Assembly (NCBI RefSeq): GCF_000317475.1
Contig: NC_019729.1
Location: forward strand, 6,979,445-7,043,444
Length of the DNA stretch: 64,000 bases
Direction: 5' to 3'
DNA from: Oscillatoria nigro-viridis PCC 7112
GTDB taxonomy: Bacteria; Cyanobacteriota; Cyanobacteriia; Cyanobacteriales; Microcoleaceae
In this document: positions 1 through 8,234 of the stretch, one piece after another
Position numbering within the stretch: position 1 is the first letter of the stretch
Layout: every line of letters starts with the position of its first letter
The notes under the pieces: generated by a model
The model's database searches: none
The model's input: the letters and a program-made list of their open reading frames with translations, nothing else
What the model was told of the DNA's origin: nothing
Program-made: the position numbers and the translations under genes

Positions 1-322
1 AAGCCCCCGGTTCGTACAAAAGGCCGGGATTGCCCGCAAATCCGTCGATGGCCCCTTCATCGAGCAACCGGCTGCTAATCAGAATCAAATCTGTTTGCAC
101 TTTAGGAGAACGATAGCCTGCCGTACAGCCCAGGGGGCGAAAAGGATTCACCAGCACCCTCGCACCGCCTCCGGCGAACAAGAAGCAAGTGTGCCCCAAC
201 CACTGAACCGACAAAGAATCAGCAGTTTGAGCTTGATAGCTTTCCCATCCAGATGGCAAACCAGTAAAGAAAGCTGCTAGCAAACCCGTCTGTGCGTAAC
301 GTATTAATTGTCGCCGTTTCAT
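1..322 (-). CDS. MBL-fold protein, N-terminal part, degenerate metal site (cut by window edge)
   Basis: Only the first 107 residues are present; the gene runs off the left edge. The N-terminus reads MKRRQLIRYA followed by a hydrophobic stretch to about residue 21, like a Tat or Sec signal or anchor. WLGHT (41-45) and VLVNPF (56-61) match the first strands of UPF0173/lactonase-type metallo-beta-lactamase folds, with Asn where DPF is usual. The stretch DLILISSRLLDEG (78-90) sits where the HxHxDH metal motif belongs, but the histidines are Ser and Arg. Seen: fold-like strands and lost ligands. Inferred: a non-catalytic or differently acting exported MBL-fold protein. The ATG is the first in-frame start and gives the signal-like N-terminus. 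Function unknown. Confidence 0.68.
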   Translation of the reverse strand, partial: MKRRQLIRYAQTGLLAAFFTGLPSGWESYQAQTADSLSVQWLGHTCFLFAGGGARVLVNPFRPLGCTAGYRSPKVQTDLILISSRLLDEGAIDGFAGNPGLLYEPGA

Positions 323-383
323 CTTGTGGTTGGGGTTGTCGGGTGTTGGTCGTTTGTTGTTATACCACAAAACACCGTCAGTC

Positions 384-416
384 GATTTTAGATTTTAGAT
401 TTTAGATTTTAGATTT
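384..416. repeat. (GATTTTA)n heptamer repeat
   Basis: Nearly five copies of a 7 bp unit GATTTTA lie between the MBL-fold gene and the amidotransferase gene. About 70 bp further on the sequence GGGGGGCTTGTATCC (484-498) follows. The same pairing of heptamers and a GGGGGCTTGTA end recurs at 8324-8391 and, in reverse order, inside the vapC remnant near 30142-30278, so this looks like one copy of a dispersed element. Confidence 0.7.
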
Positions 417-589
417 ACTTGCAGCGCAGTGAATCTGGAATCTCGAACAGGAGTCTAAAATTTGGGGTTCACCACGACAGGAGTGGGGGGCTTGTATCCT
501 TTTTGAGGCGGTTCAGGTGCGAAAATGTGTACCCTACTCTCACCGTAAGGTGCTATGAGAGCGAACCCTACAAATTCAGAGAAATTTAA

Positions 590-1177
590 CTAAAGCCGTT
601 CCAAGAAATTTCGCAATAATTGCTTTCCCGAAGTCGTCAAAATACTTTCCGGGTGAAACTGCACACCTTCAATATGCGGATATTCCCGGTGCCGCACGCC
701 CATAATAGTTCCGTCTTCAACCCAAGCCGTAATTTCCAAAACTTCTGGACAACTCTGCTTTTCAATTACCAAACTGTGATAGCGAGTTGCAATCATCGGC
801 GATTCCACGCCCTGAAAAACTCCGACTCCTGCGTGTTCTACCTGAGAAGTTTTGCCGTGCATCAACACGGGCGCAGAAACAATTTTCCCGCCGAATACTT
901 GACCGATACTTTGATGTCCGAGGCACACGCCTAAAATCGGTAGAGTCGGCCCCAATTCTTTGATTAATTCCAGAGAAATTCCCGCATCTTCCGGCCGCCC
1001 CGGGCCTGGAGAAATTACCACTGCTGCCGGCTGCAATCGGCGAATTTCTGCTAAGGAGATTTGGTCGTTGCGGTAGACTTGCACTTCGCTTGCTACCGGC
1101 AACTGGGCACCCAGTTCTCCTAAATACTGTACCAAATTGTATGTAAAACTGTCGTAGTTATCGATGACTATAATCAC
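590..1177 (-). CDS. trpG: Anthranilate/aminodeoxychorismate synthase glutamine amidotransferase subunit
   Basis: Class I glutamine amidotransferase of 195 residues that hydrolyses glutamine and passes ammonia to a chorismate-using partner, TrpE (tryptophan) or PabB (folate). The opening IIVIDNYDSFTYNLVQYLGE is the family signature. The nucleophile is Cys85 in GVCLGHQ, and the triad is completed by His175 and Glu177 in FHPES. Length is normal and all motifs are intact. The start codon is GTG. No pabB or trpE is adjacent; trpE lies 15 kb away, so one subunit probably serves both pathways, as is known for many bacteria. The next gene upstream on the same strand is dgkA, with repeat DNA between them. 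The choice between trpG and pabA cannot be made from sequence alone. Confidence 0.93.
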   Translation of the reverse strand: MIIVIDNYDSFTYNLVQYLGELGAQLPVASEVQVYRNDQISLAEIRRLQPAAVVISPGPGRPEDAGISLELIKELGPTLPILGVCLGHQSIGQVFGGKIVSAPVLMHGKTSQVEHAGVGVFQGVESPMIATRYHSLVIEKQSCPEVLEITAWVEDGTIMGVRHREYPHIEGVQFHPESILTTSGKQLLRNFLERL

Positions 1178-1188
1178 GGGTTAAGTTA

Positions 1189-1220
1189 GATTTTAGGTTT
1201 TAGATTTTAGATTTTAGATT
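1189..1220. repeat. GATTTTA heptamer repeat copy
   Basis: Four to five imperfect GATTTTA units just upstream of the amidotransferase start codon on its strand. It could lie in the leader of that gene. It belongs to the same repeat family as the copies at 384 and 8324. Confidence 0.65.
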
Positions 1221-1354
1221 GACTCGCTGCCTGAAAGCAAGGATTTCAAGATTTTAGATAGATGCCGAAGATAAAAATAGCTGCAATATAGACGAATAAG
1301 ACTAAAAATCTCAAATTGGTCATCTAAAACCTAAAATTTTCTGGGTTCAATAAG

Positions 1355-1867
1355 TTACTGACGGCCGATCGCAATTTGAACTACTGCCCACAAAGGAGGA
1401 AGCAGAAGTGCTGCACCGACGATGATCGCAGCCATTGCCGATACCAGAACCGCTCCGGCACCGCAGTCTTTGGCAATTTTGGCTAGTTCGTGGTAAGATT
1501 GCCCGACTGTCAAGTCTACCACCGATTCGATCGCCGTATTCAGCAGTTCCATTGCTAAAACTATGCCAATGGTGACGCCGATCACAGATATTTCTACAGG
1601 TTTGAGTTGCAAAAATAGCCCGAGTCCGATCGCCAATGTTCCTATAACTGTGTGAATCCGAAAATTGCGCTGAGTTTCAAAAGCATAACTCAGACCCCCC
1701 CAAGCGTATCTAAAACTGGTAGCTAAGCTAGATGCGATTTTCCAGGACAGCTCTCGGTTGTATTTCAAGGCTTTTTTAGACTCGTGGACTGTCTGGCTAG
1801 AAGAGTCTTGAGGCATGGGCAGGAACTGTGCGATTTGTGATGAAATTGAGGGTCTATCTAGTGTCAT
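1355..1867 (-). CDS. dgkA: Diacylglycerol kinase family, small integral membrane type
   Basis: Trimeric membrane kinase family that phosphorylates diacylglycerol or undecaprenol. The core (from about residue 45) has the usual three membrane spans, roughly 70-89, 92-110 and 138-160. Signature motifs are ELLNTAIES (107-115) and AKDCGAGAVL (132-141), which carry the acidic residues that bind Mg-ATP in the family. At 170 residues it is longer than the about 120-residue E. coli enzyme because of a polar N-terminal extension of about 40 residues; Met18 is an alternative start, and neither start has a clear ribosome site. It follows ybeY on the same strand, an order common in cyanobacteria. Whether the substrate is diacylglycerol or undecaprenol is not visible here. 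Confidence 0.9.
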   Translation of the reverse strand: MTLDRPSISSQIAQFLPMPQDSSSQTVHESKKALKYNRELSWKIASSLATSFRYAWGGLSYAFETQRNFRIHTVIGTLAIGLGLFLQLKPVEISVIGVTIGIVLAMELLNTAIESVVDLTVGQSYHELAKIAKDCGAGAVLVSAMAAIIVGAALLLPPLWAVVQIAIGRQ

Positions 1868-2028
1868 AAAGAACCAACTTTAATTTACAGAGATGAATGA
1901 AAGCTAAACTTTTCAAATTAACTTCATCTAGTCTAGGTAACTTTTCTAAGTTTTTACTAAAGTTTTGGTGTAATTTCAGAAAGTTATGTTGGGCTTGACA
2001 TGATTTGTTAAGTAACCATCAACTTAAG

Positions 2029-2565
2029 TTATGCTGTTTGGATTGTCAGACCGATCGCCCGCAGCAATGTTTCCTGTCGATCGAGCATTTGAGCCAGACT
2101 TTCTTCATCCGGGTGATCCCAGCCCAAAAGATGCAGAAAACCGTGGGCTGCCAGCCAAGCTAGTTCGGTCTTCAGGGGATGTCCTTGCTGCTGGGCTTGT
2201 CGGTTAGCTGTATCGATCGAGATGACGATATCACCCAAGTATAGGGGTTCAGATGACTGCATTTCCTCTAGCTGAGGACAGTCTACCTCTAAAGCTGCGA
2301 AAGCTAGTACATCGGTCGGTCGATCTTGCTGGCGGTACTGGAGGTTGAGGGCTTGCATCTCCGTATCGGCGGTTAAACGCAGACTGACTTCGTAGCCCGG
2401 TGCCGCTGGCACATCCGCCGCCTGGTTTTCCAGCCAAACGCTAAACCAATTTTCCCAGGTTTCGGCTGAAATCTCCCCGCTGGCTGCAATCTCAGGGAGG
2501 TTGGAAGCGTCGGCTGACTGCTGGGCGATCCCGTAACAGTCTTCGACGTTCACCTCTATTAACAT
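2029..2565 (-). CDS. ybeY: Endoribonuclease YbeY, rRNA maturation factor
   Basis: Zn-dependent RNase involved in 16S rRNA 3' processing and ribosome quality control in bacteria. The metal motif HGFLHLLGWDH has His141, His145 and His151, all three ligands present. The central fold (residues 60-150) includes RPTDVLAFA and GDIVISIDTA, typical of the family. At 178 residues it is slightly longer than E. coli YbeY because of an acidic insertion near residues 20-50. AGGAG ten bases before the ATG supports the start. It lies upstream of dgkA on the same strand, with about 160 bases between. Confidence 0.94.
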   Translation of the reverse strand: MLIEVNVEDCYGIAQQSADASNLPEIAASGEISAETWENWFSVWLENQAADVPAAPGYEVSLRLTADTEMQALNLQYRQQDRPTDVLAFAALEVDCPQLEEMQSSEPLYLGDIVISIDTANRQAQQQGHPLKTELAWLAAHGFLHLLGWDHPDEESLAQMLDRQETLLRAIGLTIQTA

Positions 2566-2771
2566 TTTTTTGCTCTCCTGTCAAGGAATATATTCAATTT
2601 TTTTACAAATTCCAATTGCGCGATCGAACGGCAGGGGATTTTGCTGTTGCTGGCAAGATACAGTAATCTGTTAGAGATTGCAACAGGCAGGCAGAACAAT
2701 CAGCTTAACTCCCGATCGAGAAAGCTTAAAAATATCAGCAGAAATGAGAGGCTGATTGTTAGAATCCCCGA

Positions 2772-2990
2772 TTAAGAATTGAAATAGCGATCGAGAAAAG
2801 CCAAACCGACGAGTACGCCTAAAAGTCCGATCGCTGTCAAGGCAAAATGAAACAGAGAAGTGGCCCGCTTGCGAACCATGTTCCGCATCGCCAGCTTGAC
2901 ATAACTCGGTGGAGGTGCAGTGTTTGTCGGCGCTGTCTGGGTTTCGGCGGACTCTTCCGAGGCGGGAATGGCTGAGGGAGGTTGACTCAT
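2772..2990 (-). CDS. DUF3285-like small membrane protein
   Basis: A 72-residue protein with a Pro/Ser/Thr-rich disordered N-terminus (1-28), a basic stretch with MRNMVRKRATSLFH (about 35-48), and one hydrophobic span (about 49-66) ending in a short charged tail. The layout and the SYVKLAMRNMVRK pattern recall the cyanobacterial family DUF3285; this assignment is from memory of the family. The single span preceded by positive charges suggests a membrane protein with the N-terminus in the cytoplasm. No function is known. It stands alone on its strand between ybeY and the DUF4058 genes. Confidence 0.72.
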   Translation of the reverse strand: MSQPPSAIPASEESAETQTAPTNTAPPPSYVKLAMRNMVRKRATSLFHFALTAIGLLGVLVGLAFLDRYFNS

Positions 2991-3166
2991 AACGGTTAGT
3001 TTAGAAGGTTAACAGAGAGGCTGCTGAAGACAGACTCGCCACGATATTAACAAATATGTAACGTTTTGTGTAGGTGTTTTGAGTTTTTCGAGCCTCGCCA
3101 CCCTATATTTGTGTAGGGGTCACTTCTGTGACATCACAAACCGCCAAAAATTATCATAAACCCGCC

Positions 3167-3967
3167 CTATACCTGGGAAGAATCTACTTGCCCTCTTTCC
3201 CCCAACAAAGCATCCGCCCAAACAGCATCTGATTCTGAAAGCGCAGGTACGGGTGCGGCGGTGTAATCTATTCTAAAGTCATAGGCGGCGCGATCGTAAA
3301 CCCCATTTAATAACGCTTGTAAATCTACAATTGGTTCCTCGTCGCCCGCGCGCAAAGGCAATGGAAATGCAGGAATCATATCGGGTAAATTAAAAAGGTA
3401 CAAATCTGCCAAAGGCCTTTGATTTGCCCGACTCACCAAAATTCGATAACTTGCCTCAATATCGTTATCAAAAACTAACATGGGTTGGTAACTTCGCAGC
3501 AAGTCAATCTCAACCAGATGAGTGCGACTACCAAACACCTTTTCTCGCTTTGCTTCATACATTTCTCGCCCTTTTCCAGGGCGCTTATTTGTTGGAGAAA
3601 GCACTTCAATTACAGTCACTACCTTTTTAGTTTCAGTTTCGATGACCTGCAAATAACTTTCTTTTACTTCCACTGGCCAAGGTATTCTCACCTTCAAAGA
3701 CTGGGTGGGCGGAGCGGCAACGGCGACATTAGAAGTAGTCTCGGTTGTTGGAGCTAGTGAGCGTTGTATTGTGACATCGGGAATGCCAATTACTAAAGCA
3801 TCTTCGCCGCTGAGTTGATAAATTCTTTGTTCAATATCTACTAAATATTTAGGCAGCAATTGCGGAGTTAACAAATCTGCGATCGCCACTATTAACCTAT
3901 TGTGAACAGAACGCCACAATTCAGGACTTTCTAAATAAGGATTCATCCCTGGAAACGGATTAGGCAT
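3167..3967 (-). CDS. DUF4058 family protein (second of a tandem pair)
   Basis: A 266-residue protein opening with MPNPFPGMNPYLE, the DUF4058 signature. A longer reading upstream exists, but this start matches the neighbouring paralogue exactly, so it is preferred. Later shared blocks are LKVRIPWPVEVKESYL, VVTVIEVLSPTNKRPGKGR, HLVEIDLLR and ADLYLFNLPDMIPAFPLPL. The V-I-E-V-L-S block resembles the E-x-K-like strand of Uma2/PD-(D/E)XK nucleases, but no nuclease activity is established. It begins 32 bases after its paralogue ends, so the two are probably co-transcribed. Function unknown. Confidence 0.85.
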   Translation of the reverse strand: MPNPFPGMNPYLESPELWRSVHNRLIVAIADLLTPQLLPKYLVDIEQRIYQLSGEDALVIGIPDVTIQRSLAPTTETTSNVAVAAPPTQSLKVRIPWPVEVKESYLQVIETETKKVVTVIEVLSPTNKRPGKGREMYEAKREKVFGSRTHLVEIDLLRSYQPMLVFDNDIEASYRILVSRANQRPLADLYLFNLPDMIPAFPLPLRAGDEEPIVDLQALLNGVYDRAAYDFRIDYTAAPVPALSESDAVWADALLGERGQVDSSQV

Positions 3968-3999
3968 TAATTTAGCTCCTGTTAATTTACCTACTTCTA

Positions 4000-4791
4000 T
4001 TATCCCCTTAACGCTCTCTCCCGCAACAGAGAATCGGCCCAAACAGCATCCGTTTCTGACAGCGGGGGTACTGCATCGGCTGTATAATCAATTTCAAAAT
4101 CATAACCTGCGCGATCGTATACTTGATTAATCAGCGCCTGTAAATCCAGAACAGGCTCTACATCTTCGGGACGCAAAGGCAAGGGAAATGCAGGAATTGT
4201 ATCGGGAAGGTTAAATAAGTATAAATCTGCGATCGGGCGTTGATTGCTGCGGCTGACTAAAACGCGGCAGTCGCTTTTATAGGAATGTCCGAAAATTGGC
4301 AAAGGTTCCCCAGCCCGCAACAAGTCTATTTCGACTAAATGGGTACTGCTATCAAATATTTTATTTCGCTTATTGTCATACTTTTCTCGACCTTCCCCCC
4401 AGCGTTTATTTGCAGGCGAAAGCACTTCAATAACGGTGACAACTTCCTTGGTTGCCATATCGATTACTTCTAAATATCCTTCCCTAAATTCTTCCGAGAC
4501 TGGAATTCTCACTTTTAAAGGCTGCACAGTTCGGGAAGCGACGGCGACAGCATTAGATGCGATCGCACTTGCGGGACGGCGTTTCTGTTGGATAGAGACA
4601 TCAGGAATCGCTACTAATAGAGAATTTTCACCTTTGATTTCGTAAATTCGCTTTTCAATAGCAACGCGGTATTTAGGGCGCAATTGCGGAGTTAACGACT
4701 CCTTAATCACACTAATCAGTAAATGATGGACTTCTGGCCAAAAATCAGGATGTTCTAAATAAGGATTCATCCCCGGAAAAGGATTAGGCAT
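4000..4791 (-). CDS. DUF4058 family protein (first of a tandem pair)
   Basis: A 263-residue paralogue of the gene just downstream, with the same opening MPNPFPGMNPYLEHP and the same order of blocks (VVTVIEVLSPANKRWGEGR, HLVEIDLLRAGEP, ADLYLFNLPDTIPAFPLPL, YDFEIDYTA). By eye the two proteins are clearly alike over their full length, consistent with tandem duplication followed by divergence. The middle of the protein (about 75-95) is least conserved. thrS lies 110 bases upstream on the same strand, separated by a CTGCG-type repeat. Function unknown. Confidence 0.85.
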   Translation of the reverse strand: MPNPFPGMNPYLEHPDFWPEVHHLLISVIKESLTPQLRPKYRVAIEKRIYEIKGENSLLVAIPDVSIQQKRRPASAIASNAVAVASRTVQPLKVRIPVSEEFREGYLEVIDMATKEVVTVIEVLSPANKRWGEGREKYDNKRNKIFDSSTHLVEIDLLRAGEPLPIFGHSYKSDCRVLVSRSNQRPIADLYLFNLPDTIPAFPLPLRPEDVEPVLDLQALINQVYDRAGYDFEIDYTADAVPPLSETDAVWADSLLRERALRG

Positions 4792-4861
4792 GAGCGTACT
4801 TCCCGTTTACCACTACTATTTTAGCAGCTCAATTAAAATAACGCAGACAATATAAAACTAT

Positions 4862-4891
4862 CATCTGCGTTAATCCGCGTGCATCTGCGAT
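4862..4891. repeat. ATCTGCGTTAATC-type dispersed repeat
   Basis: Short copy of the ATCTGCG/TTAATCCGCG repeat family just after thrS. Other copies lie at about 12680-12730, 19660-19692 (reverse) and 53040-53070. All are intergenic. Confidence 0.6.
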
Positions 4892-4900
4892 TAAAAGCCC

Positions 4901-6730
4901 CTAAAAATTCCCGTAACTGCTAATCGCCCCCTGCAACCTCCCAATCACTTCATCAACCGAAATCGCCCCCAACTCCCCAGAAGCGCGAGTCCGAATATTC
5001 AAACTATTCGCCTCAACCTCCTTCGCACCCACAACACCCATCACCGGAATTTTATCCTTCTCAGCATTGCGAATCAACTTGCCCAAACGCTCGCTATTCT
5101 CATCAGCTTCAGCGCGAATATTTAGCGCTTTCATCTTCGCCGCCACTTCCTTCGCAAACGGCAAAAAGTCGGCGCTTACAGGCAACAACCGCACCTGAAC
5201 CGGCGCCAACCACAGCGGAAAATCGCCCGCATACTGCTCGATCAAAATCCCGATCAAACGTTCCAAAGAACCGAAAGGAGCGCGGTGAATCATCACCGGG
5301 CGCTTGCGAGTGCCGTCTTCAGCAACGTATTCCAAATCAAAACGTTCTGGCAAGTTGTAATCTACCTGAACAGTTCCTAGTTGCCATTCTCTATCCAAGA
5401 CATCTTGGAAAATGAAATCGAGTTTCGGCCCGTAAAAAGCGGCCTCCCCAATTCCTTCAAAATAATTCATGCCCAAAGTTTCCACCGCGCGGCGGATTGC
5501 ACCTTGAGCTTTTTCCCAAGCTTCATCGGAACCGATGTATTTCTCTAAATTGTTCGGATCGCGGAAACTCAAACGCGCCTTAAAGTTTTTCAGTTGCAGA
5601 CTCTTGAAGACTGACAGAATCAAATCCACCACATTCAAGAATTCAGCATCCAACTGTTCCGGCGTGACAAATAAATGGGAATCATCCACCGTAAAGCCGC
5701 GCACCCGCGTTAAACCGCCCAATTCTCCCGATTGTTCGTAGCGGTAAACTGTGCCGAATTCCGCCAACCGCATCGGCAGTTCGCGATAGGAACGCAATTC
5801 GCTTTTGTAAATTTGAATGTGAAAAGGGCAGTTCATGGGTTTCATCACAAAACCCTGTTCGTTTGCAGCAGCTTCCTCATCTTCTGCCATCAGCGGAAAC
5901 ATATCTTCTTTGTATTTCTGCCAGTGACCGGAAATTTTGAACAAATCGACTCTAGCGATGTGCGGAGTCACTACTTGCAAATAGCCGCGCTTGATTTGTT
6001 CTTGTTTCAAGTAATCTTCTAAAATACTTCTCAAAACAGTGCCTTTCGGCGTCCACAAAGGCAAACCCGGGCCCACCGCATCGGCAAAAATAAATAAGCC
6101 TAATTCTTTGCCTAACTTGCGGTGGTCGCGCCTTAATGCTTCTTCTTTGCGGTGTTTGTATGCTGCTAGCTGTTCGGGAGTTTCCCAAGCTGTGCCGTAA
6201 ATGCGCTGCAATTGAGCTTTGGTTTCGTCGCCCCGCCAGTAAGCGCCTGCTAGGCTTTCTAGCTCGATCGCCTTTGGATTCAACTCACTGGTATTATCCA
6301 AGTGAGGCCCGGCGCACAAATCCCACCATTCGTCGCCCAAATGGTAAAGAGTAATCGGTTCGATCAAACCTGCTAAAATTTCTAATTTGTAAGGTTCATT
6401 AATCTCCTTAATTCTGCGTTCCGCTTCCTCGCGGCTGACTTCTTCCCGAATTACAGGCAATTTACGGTTGATGATTTTGATCATCTCTTTTTTAATGGCT
6501 TTTAAATCCTGTTCCGTAAAAGGTTCGGGAGTGTCAAAGTCATAATAAAAACCGTTTTCAATCCAAGGGCCGATAGTCACTTGCGCCTTGGGAAATAACT
6601 TCTGCACCGCCATCGCCATAACGTGGGAGGTGGTGTGGCGAATTTTTTTTAGTGCCTCCGACTCACTCGTGCGGGGCAACTCAATTTTAGCGGACTCTTC
6701 TGGAGGGGACATGGATTCTGAGCTAGACAT
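4901..6730 (-). CDS. thrS: Threonine--tRNA ligase, without TGS domain
   Basis: Class II aminoacyl-tRNA synthetase charging tRNA-Thr. The protein begins almost directly with the editing (N2) domain, whose metal-like residues are in RHTTSHVMAMAV (HxxxH) and DLCAGPH (CxxxH), so proofreading of mischarged Ser-tRNA should be intact. The catalytic core holds the zinc ligands: Cys in MNCPF, His in DDSHLF and His in MIHRAPFGS. Motif 2 is FGTVYRYEQSGEL. The anticodon-binding domain forms the last about 100 residues. The N-terminal TGS domain of the E. coli enzyme is absent, giving 609 instead of about 640 residues. An in-frame TTG lies 15 bases upstream, but this ATG is preferred; no clear ribosome site is seen for either. 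Confidence 0.95.
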   Translation of the reverse strand: MSSSESMSPPEESAKIELPRTSESEALKKIRHTTSHVMAMAVQKLFPKAQVTIGPWIENGFYYDFDTPEPFTEQDLKAIKKEMIKIINRKLPVIREEVSREEAERRIKEINEPYKLEILAGLIEPITLYHLGDEWWDLCAGPHLDNTSELNPKAIELESLAGAYWRGDETKAQLQRIYGTAWETPEQLAAYKHRKEEALRRDHRKLGKELGLFIFADAVGPGLPLWTPKGTVLRSILEDYLKQEQIKRGYLQVVTPHIARVDLFKISGHWQKYKEDMFPLMAEDEEAAANEQGFVMKPMNCPFHIQIYKSELRSYRELPMRLAEFGTVYRYEQSGELGGLTRVRGFTVDDSHLFVTPEQLDAEFLNVVDLILSVFKSLQLKNFKARLSFRDPNNLEKYIGSDEAWEKAQGAIRRAVETLGMNYFEGIGEAAFYGPKLDFIFQDVLDREWQLGTVQVDYNLPERFDLEYVAEDGTRKRPVMIHRAPFGSLERLIGILIEQYAGDFPLWLAPVQVRLLPVSADFLPFAKEVAAKMKALNIRAEADENSERLGKLIRNAEKDKIPVMGVVGAKEVEANSLNIRTRASGELGAISVDEVIGRLQGAISSYGNF

Positions 6731-6835
6731 CGGCTGAATTAGCAATTAATTTAGTTGCAGTTGCTTCTATCTTACCTCGATCGGCGGGAATGCCCCCGCT
6801 ATAATCTTTGATTTAGCGGCGGGATAAAAGCCAGG

Positions 6836-6896
6836 TTTATTTTGTCAGATATCTGACCAATGCTGAAAGCCTGGGAAGAGATACTGACAAAATAAA
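6836..6896. other. 13 bp inverted repeat between thrS and the IS element
   Basis: TTTATTTTGTCAG (6836-6848) is matched perfectly by CTGACAAAATAAA (6884-6896) around a 35 bp loop. The left arm also includes the palindrome CAGATATCTG (6846-6855). It lies upstream of thrS and about 30 bp before the left-end hairpin of the IS element. It could be an operator for thrS, a remnant IS end, or a bidirectional hairpin. Confidence 0.6.
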
Positions 6897-6986
6897 CAAT
6901 CTCCTACATAACTTCACGACAATTTTATACACACCATCCAAACGTGTGTTACCATGAATCTATAAACACGGTAGAAGTCGCAACCA

Positions 6987-8228
6987 GTGTATCACGCAGT
7001 CAAAGTCAGAATCTATCCCACTCCCGAACAAGAGCAATACCTAGCTCAATGTTTTGGTAATTGTCGTTGGTTATACAACCGAATGTTGAACCTAACCACA
7101 ACGACTTACAAGGAAACTGGGAAAGGTATGAGTAAAGCTGCAATGGATAAATTGCTACCGGGATTGAAAACGGAATTTGAATGGTTGGGAATTGCTTATT
7201 CTCAATCATTGCAACGGGTGACATTCAATCTCAGTGCAGCATTCGTAAATTTCTTTGAAGGTCGTACTAAATATCCGACGTTCAAAAAGAAAGGAGCGAA
7301 ACAATCGGTTTCATATCCTCAGAATGTCAAGCTGATGGTTTCAGAGAAATCGATTAAATTTCCTGGTACATTGGGATATGTCAAAACTAAGTTTCATCGG
7401 AGCTTACCTGATGGTAAGCAAGGTTGCGTCACCATCTCACAAAACACAGATGGCACGTACTTTGCATCAATACTGTTTGAAGTGTCCAAACAAACATTAG
7501 AACCAGTAAACGATGCAATCGGTGTAGATATGGGATTGAAAGATTTTGCGATCGCCTCTAACGGAGTGAAGCATAATCAGCCTAAAAAAGCTCAGAAAAA
7601 GCTACAAAAACTAGAACGCAACAAAAAACGCAAACAACGTAAATTAGCCAGGAAAAAGGGCTATTCTAACCGTAGAAAAGCGAAATTGCTGGTTGCAAAA
7701 GTGTGTAGCAAGATTGCCCGAATCCGCGAAGACTTTCTTCACAAGCTATCCCGCAAGATAGTCAACGAAAACCAAGTAATTGTGACAGAAAATCTCTCAG
7801 TCAAGAACATGGTCAAGAATCCCAACTTAGCCAGAGCTATTTCCGATCGAGGATGGGGAAAGTTTTGCACCATGCTCAAATACAAAGCTGAACAGTTGGA
7901 TCGAAATTATGTCGAAATCAATCGATTTTTTCCATCATCACAGCTTTGTTCAGAAACGCTGCTACCGATTCCTCAACTTCAGAAAGGTTGGGATAGTCTG
8001 AAGGTACGTTATGTAGACTGCCCAAACTGCGGAAAACAACACGATCGTGATATCAACGCCGCGATCAATATCAGAAATGAAGGCTTGCGGATTTTGGCGT
8101 TAGGAACTAGCGCTTCTGCTTTCGGAGGGGGTGTAAGCCCAAAACGATCTGGACGTAAAAAATCTACGATCGTCGAGGCAATCCCCCGTGAAGAAAGAAG
8201 CCTACACCATACTGCTCCGTGCAGTTAG
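6987..8228 (+). CDS. tnpB: RNA-guided endonuclease TnpB (IS200/IS605 OrfB)
   Basis: TnpB is an omegaRNA-guided DNA nuclease that helps retain IS200/IS605 elements and is ancestral to Cas12. The 413-residue protein starts at GTG. The RuvC triad is present: Asp181 in GVDMGLKDFA, Glu268 in VTENLS, and Asp355 in HDRDINAA. A basic helix (about 200-235) is typical. The zinc finger is odd: Cys345 and Cys348 (CPNC) are there, but the first knuckle has Cys321 followed by S-E-T, so the expected Cys at 324 is missing. The stop codon lies inside the right-end hairpin, as expected if the gene's 3' end also encodes the guide RNA scaffold. Activity is uncertain because of the altered finger. Confidence 0.92.
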   Translation: MYHAVKVRIYPTPEQEQYLAQCFGNCRWLYNRMLNLTTTTYKETGKGMSKAAMDKLLPGLKTEFEWLGIAYSQSLQRVTFNLSAAFVNFFEGRTKYPTFKKKGAKQSVSYPQNVKLMVSEKSIKFPGTLGYVKTKFHRSLPDGKQGCVTISQNTDGTYFASILFEVSKQTLEPVNDAIGVDMGLKDFAIASNGVKHNQPKKAQKKLQKLERNKKRKQRKLARKKGYSNRRKAKLLVAKVCSKIARIREDFLHKLSRKIVNENQVIVTENLSVKNMVKNPNLARAISDRGWGKFCTMLKYKAEQLDRNYVEINRFFPSSQLCSETLLPIPQLQKGWDSLKVRYVDCPNCGKQHDRDINAAINIRNEGLRILALGTSASAFGGGVSPKRSGRKKSTIVEAIPREERSLHHTAPCS

Positions 8229-8234
8229 TGTAGG
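8201..8234 (+). ncRNA. Right-end hairpin, likely part of the TnpB guide (omega) RNA
   Basis: A compound hairpin overlaps the last nine codons of tnpB: outer stem CCTACAC/GTGTAGG, inner stem ACTGC/GCAGT. In characterised TnpB elements the omegaRNA scaffold comes from the tnpB 3' end and right end, with the guide read from the flanking DNA. By that analogy the guide would start just after this hairpin (from about 8235). The limits of the RNA are not visible. Confidence 0.45.

Larger units (their letters stand above)
6929..8234 (+). mobile_element. IS200/IS605-type element carrying only tnpB
   Basis: Single-gene element with a TnpB gene flanked by hairpins instead of long terminal inverted repeats, as expected for the IS200/IS605 group. 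Left: ACACAC (6929-6934) pairs with GTGTGT (6944-6949) over a 9-base loop. Right: CCTACAC (8201-8207) pairs with GTGTAGG (8228-8234), with an inner ACTGC/GCAGT stem. No Y1 transposase (tnpA) is present, so movement would need a helper in trans. The exact cleavage ends cannot be fixed without an empty-site comparison, so the limits given are those of the hairpins. Confidence 0.75.

Noticed and set aside
95..280. Plus-strand open frame opposite the MBL-fold gene
   Set aside because: Shadow of the minus-strand gene, which has clear protein features.
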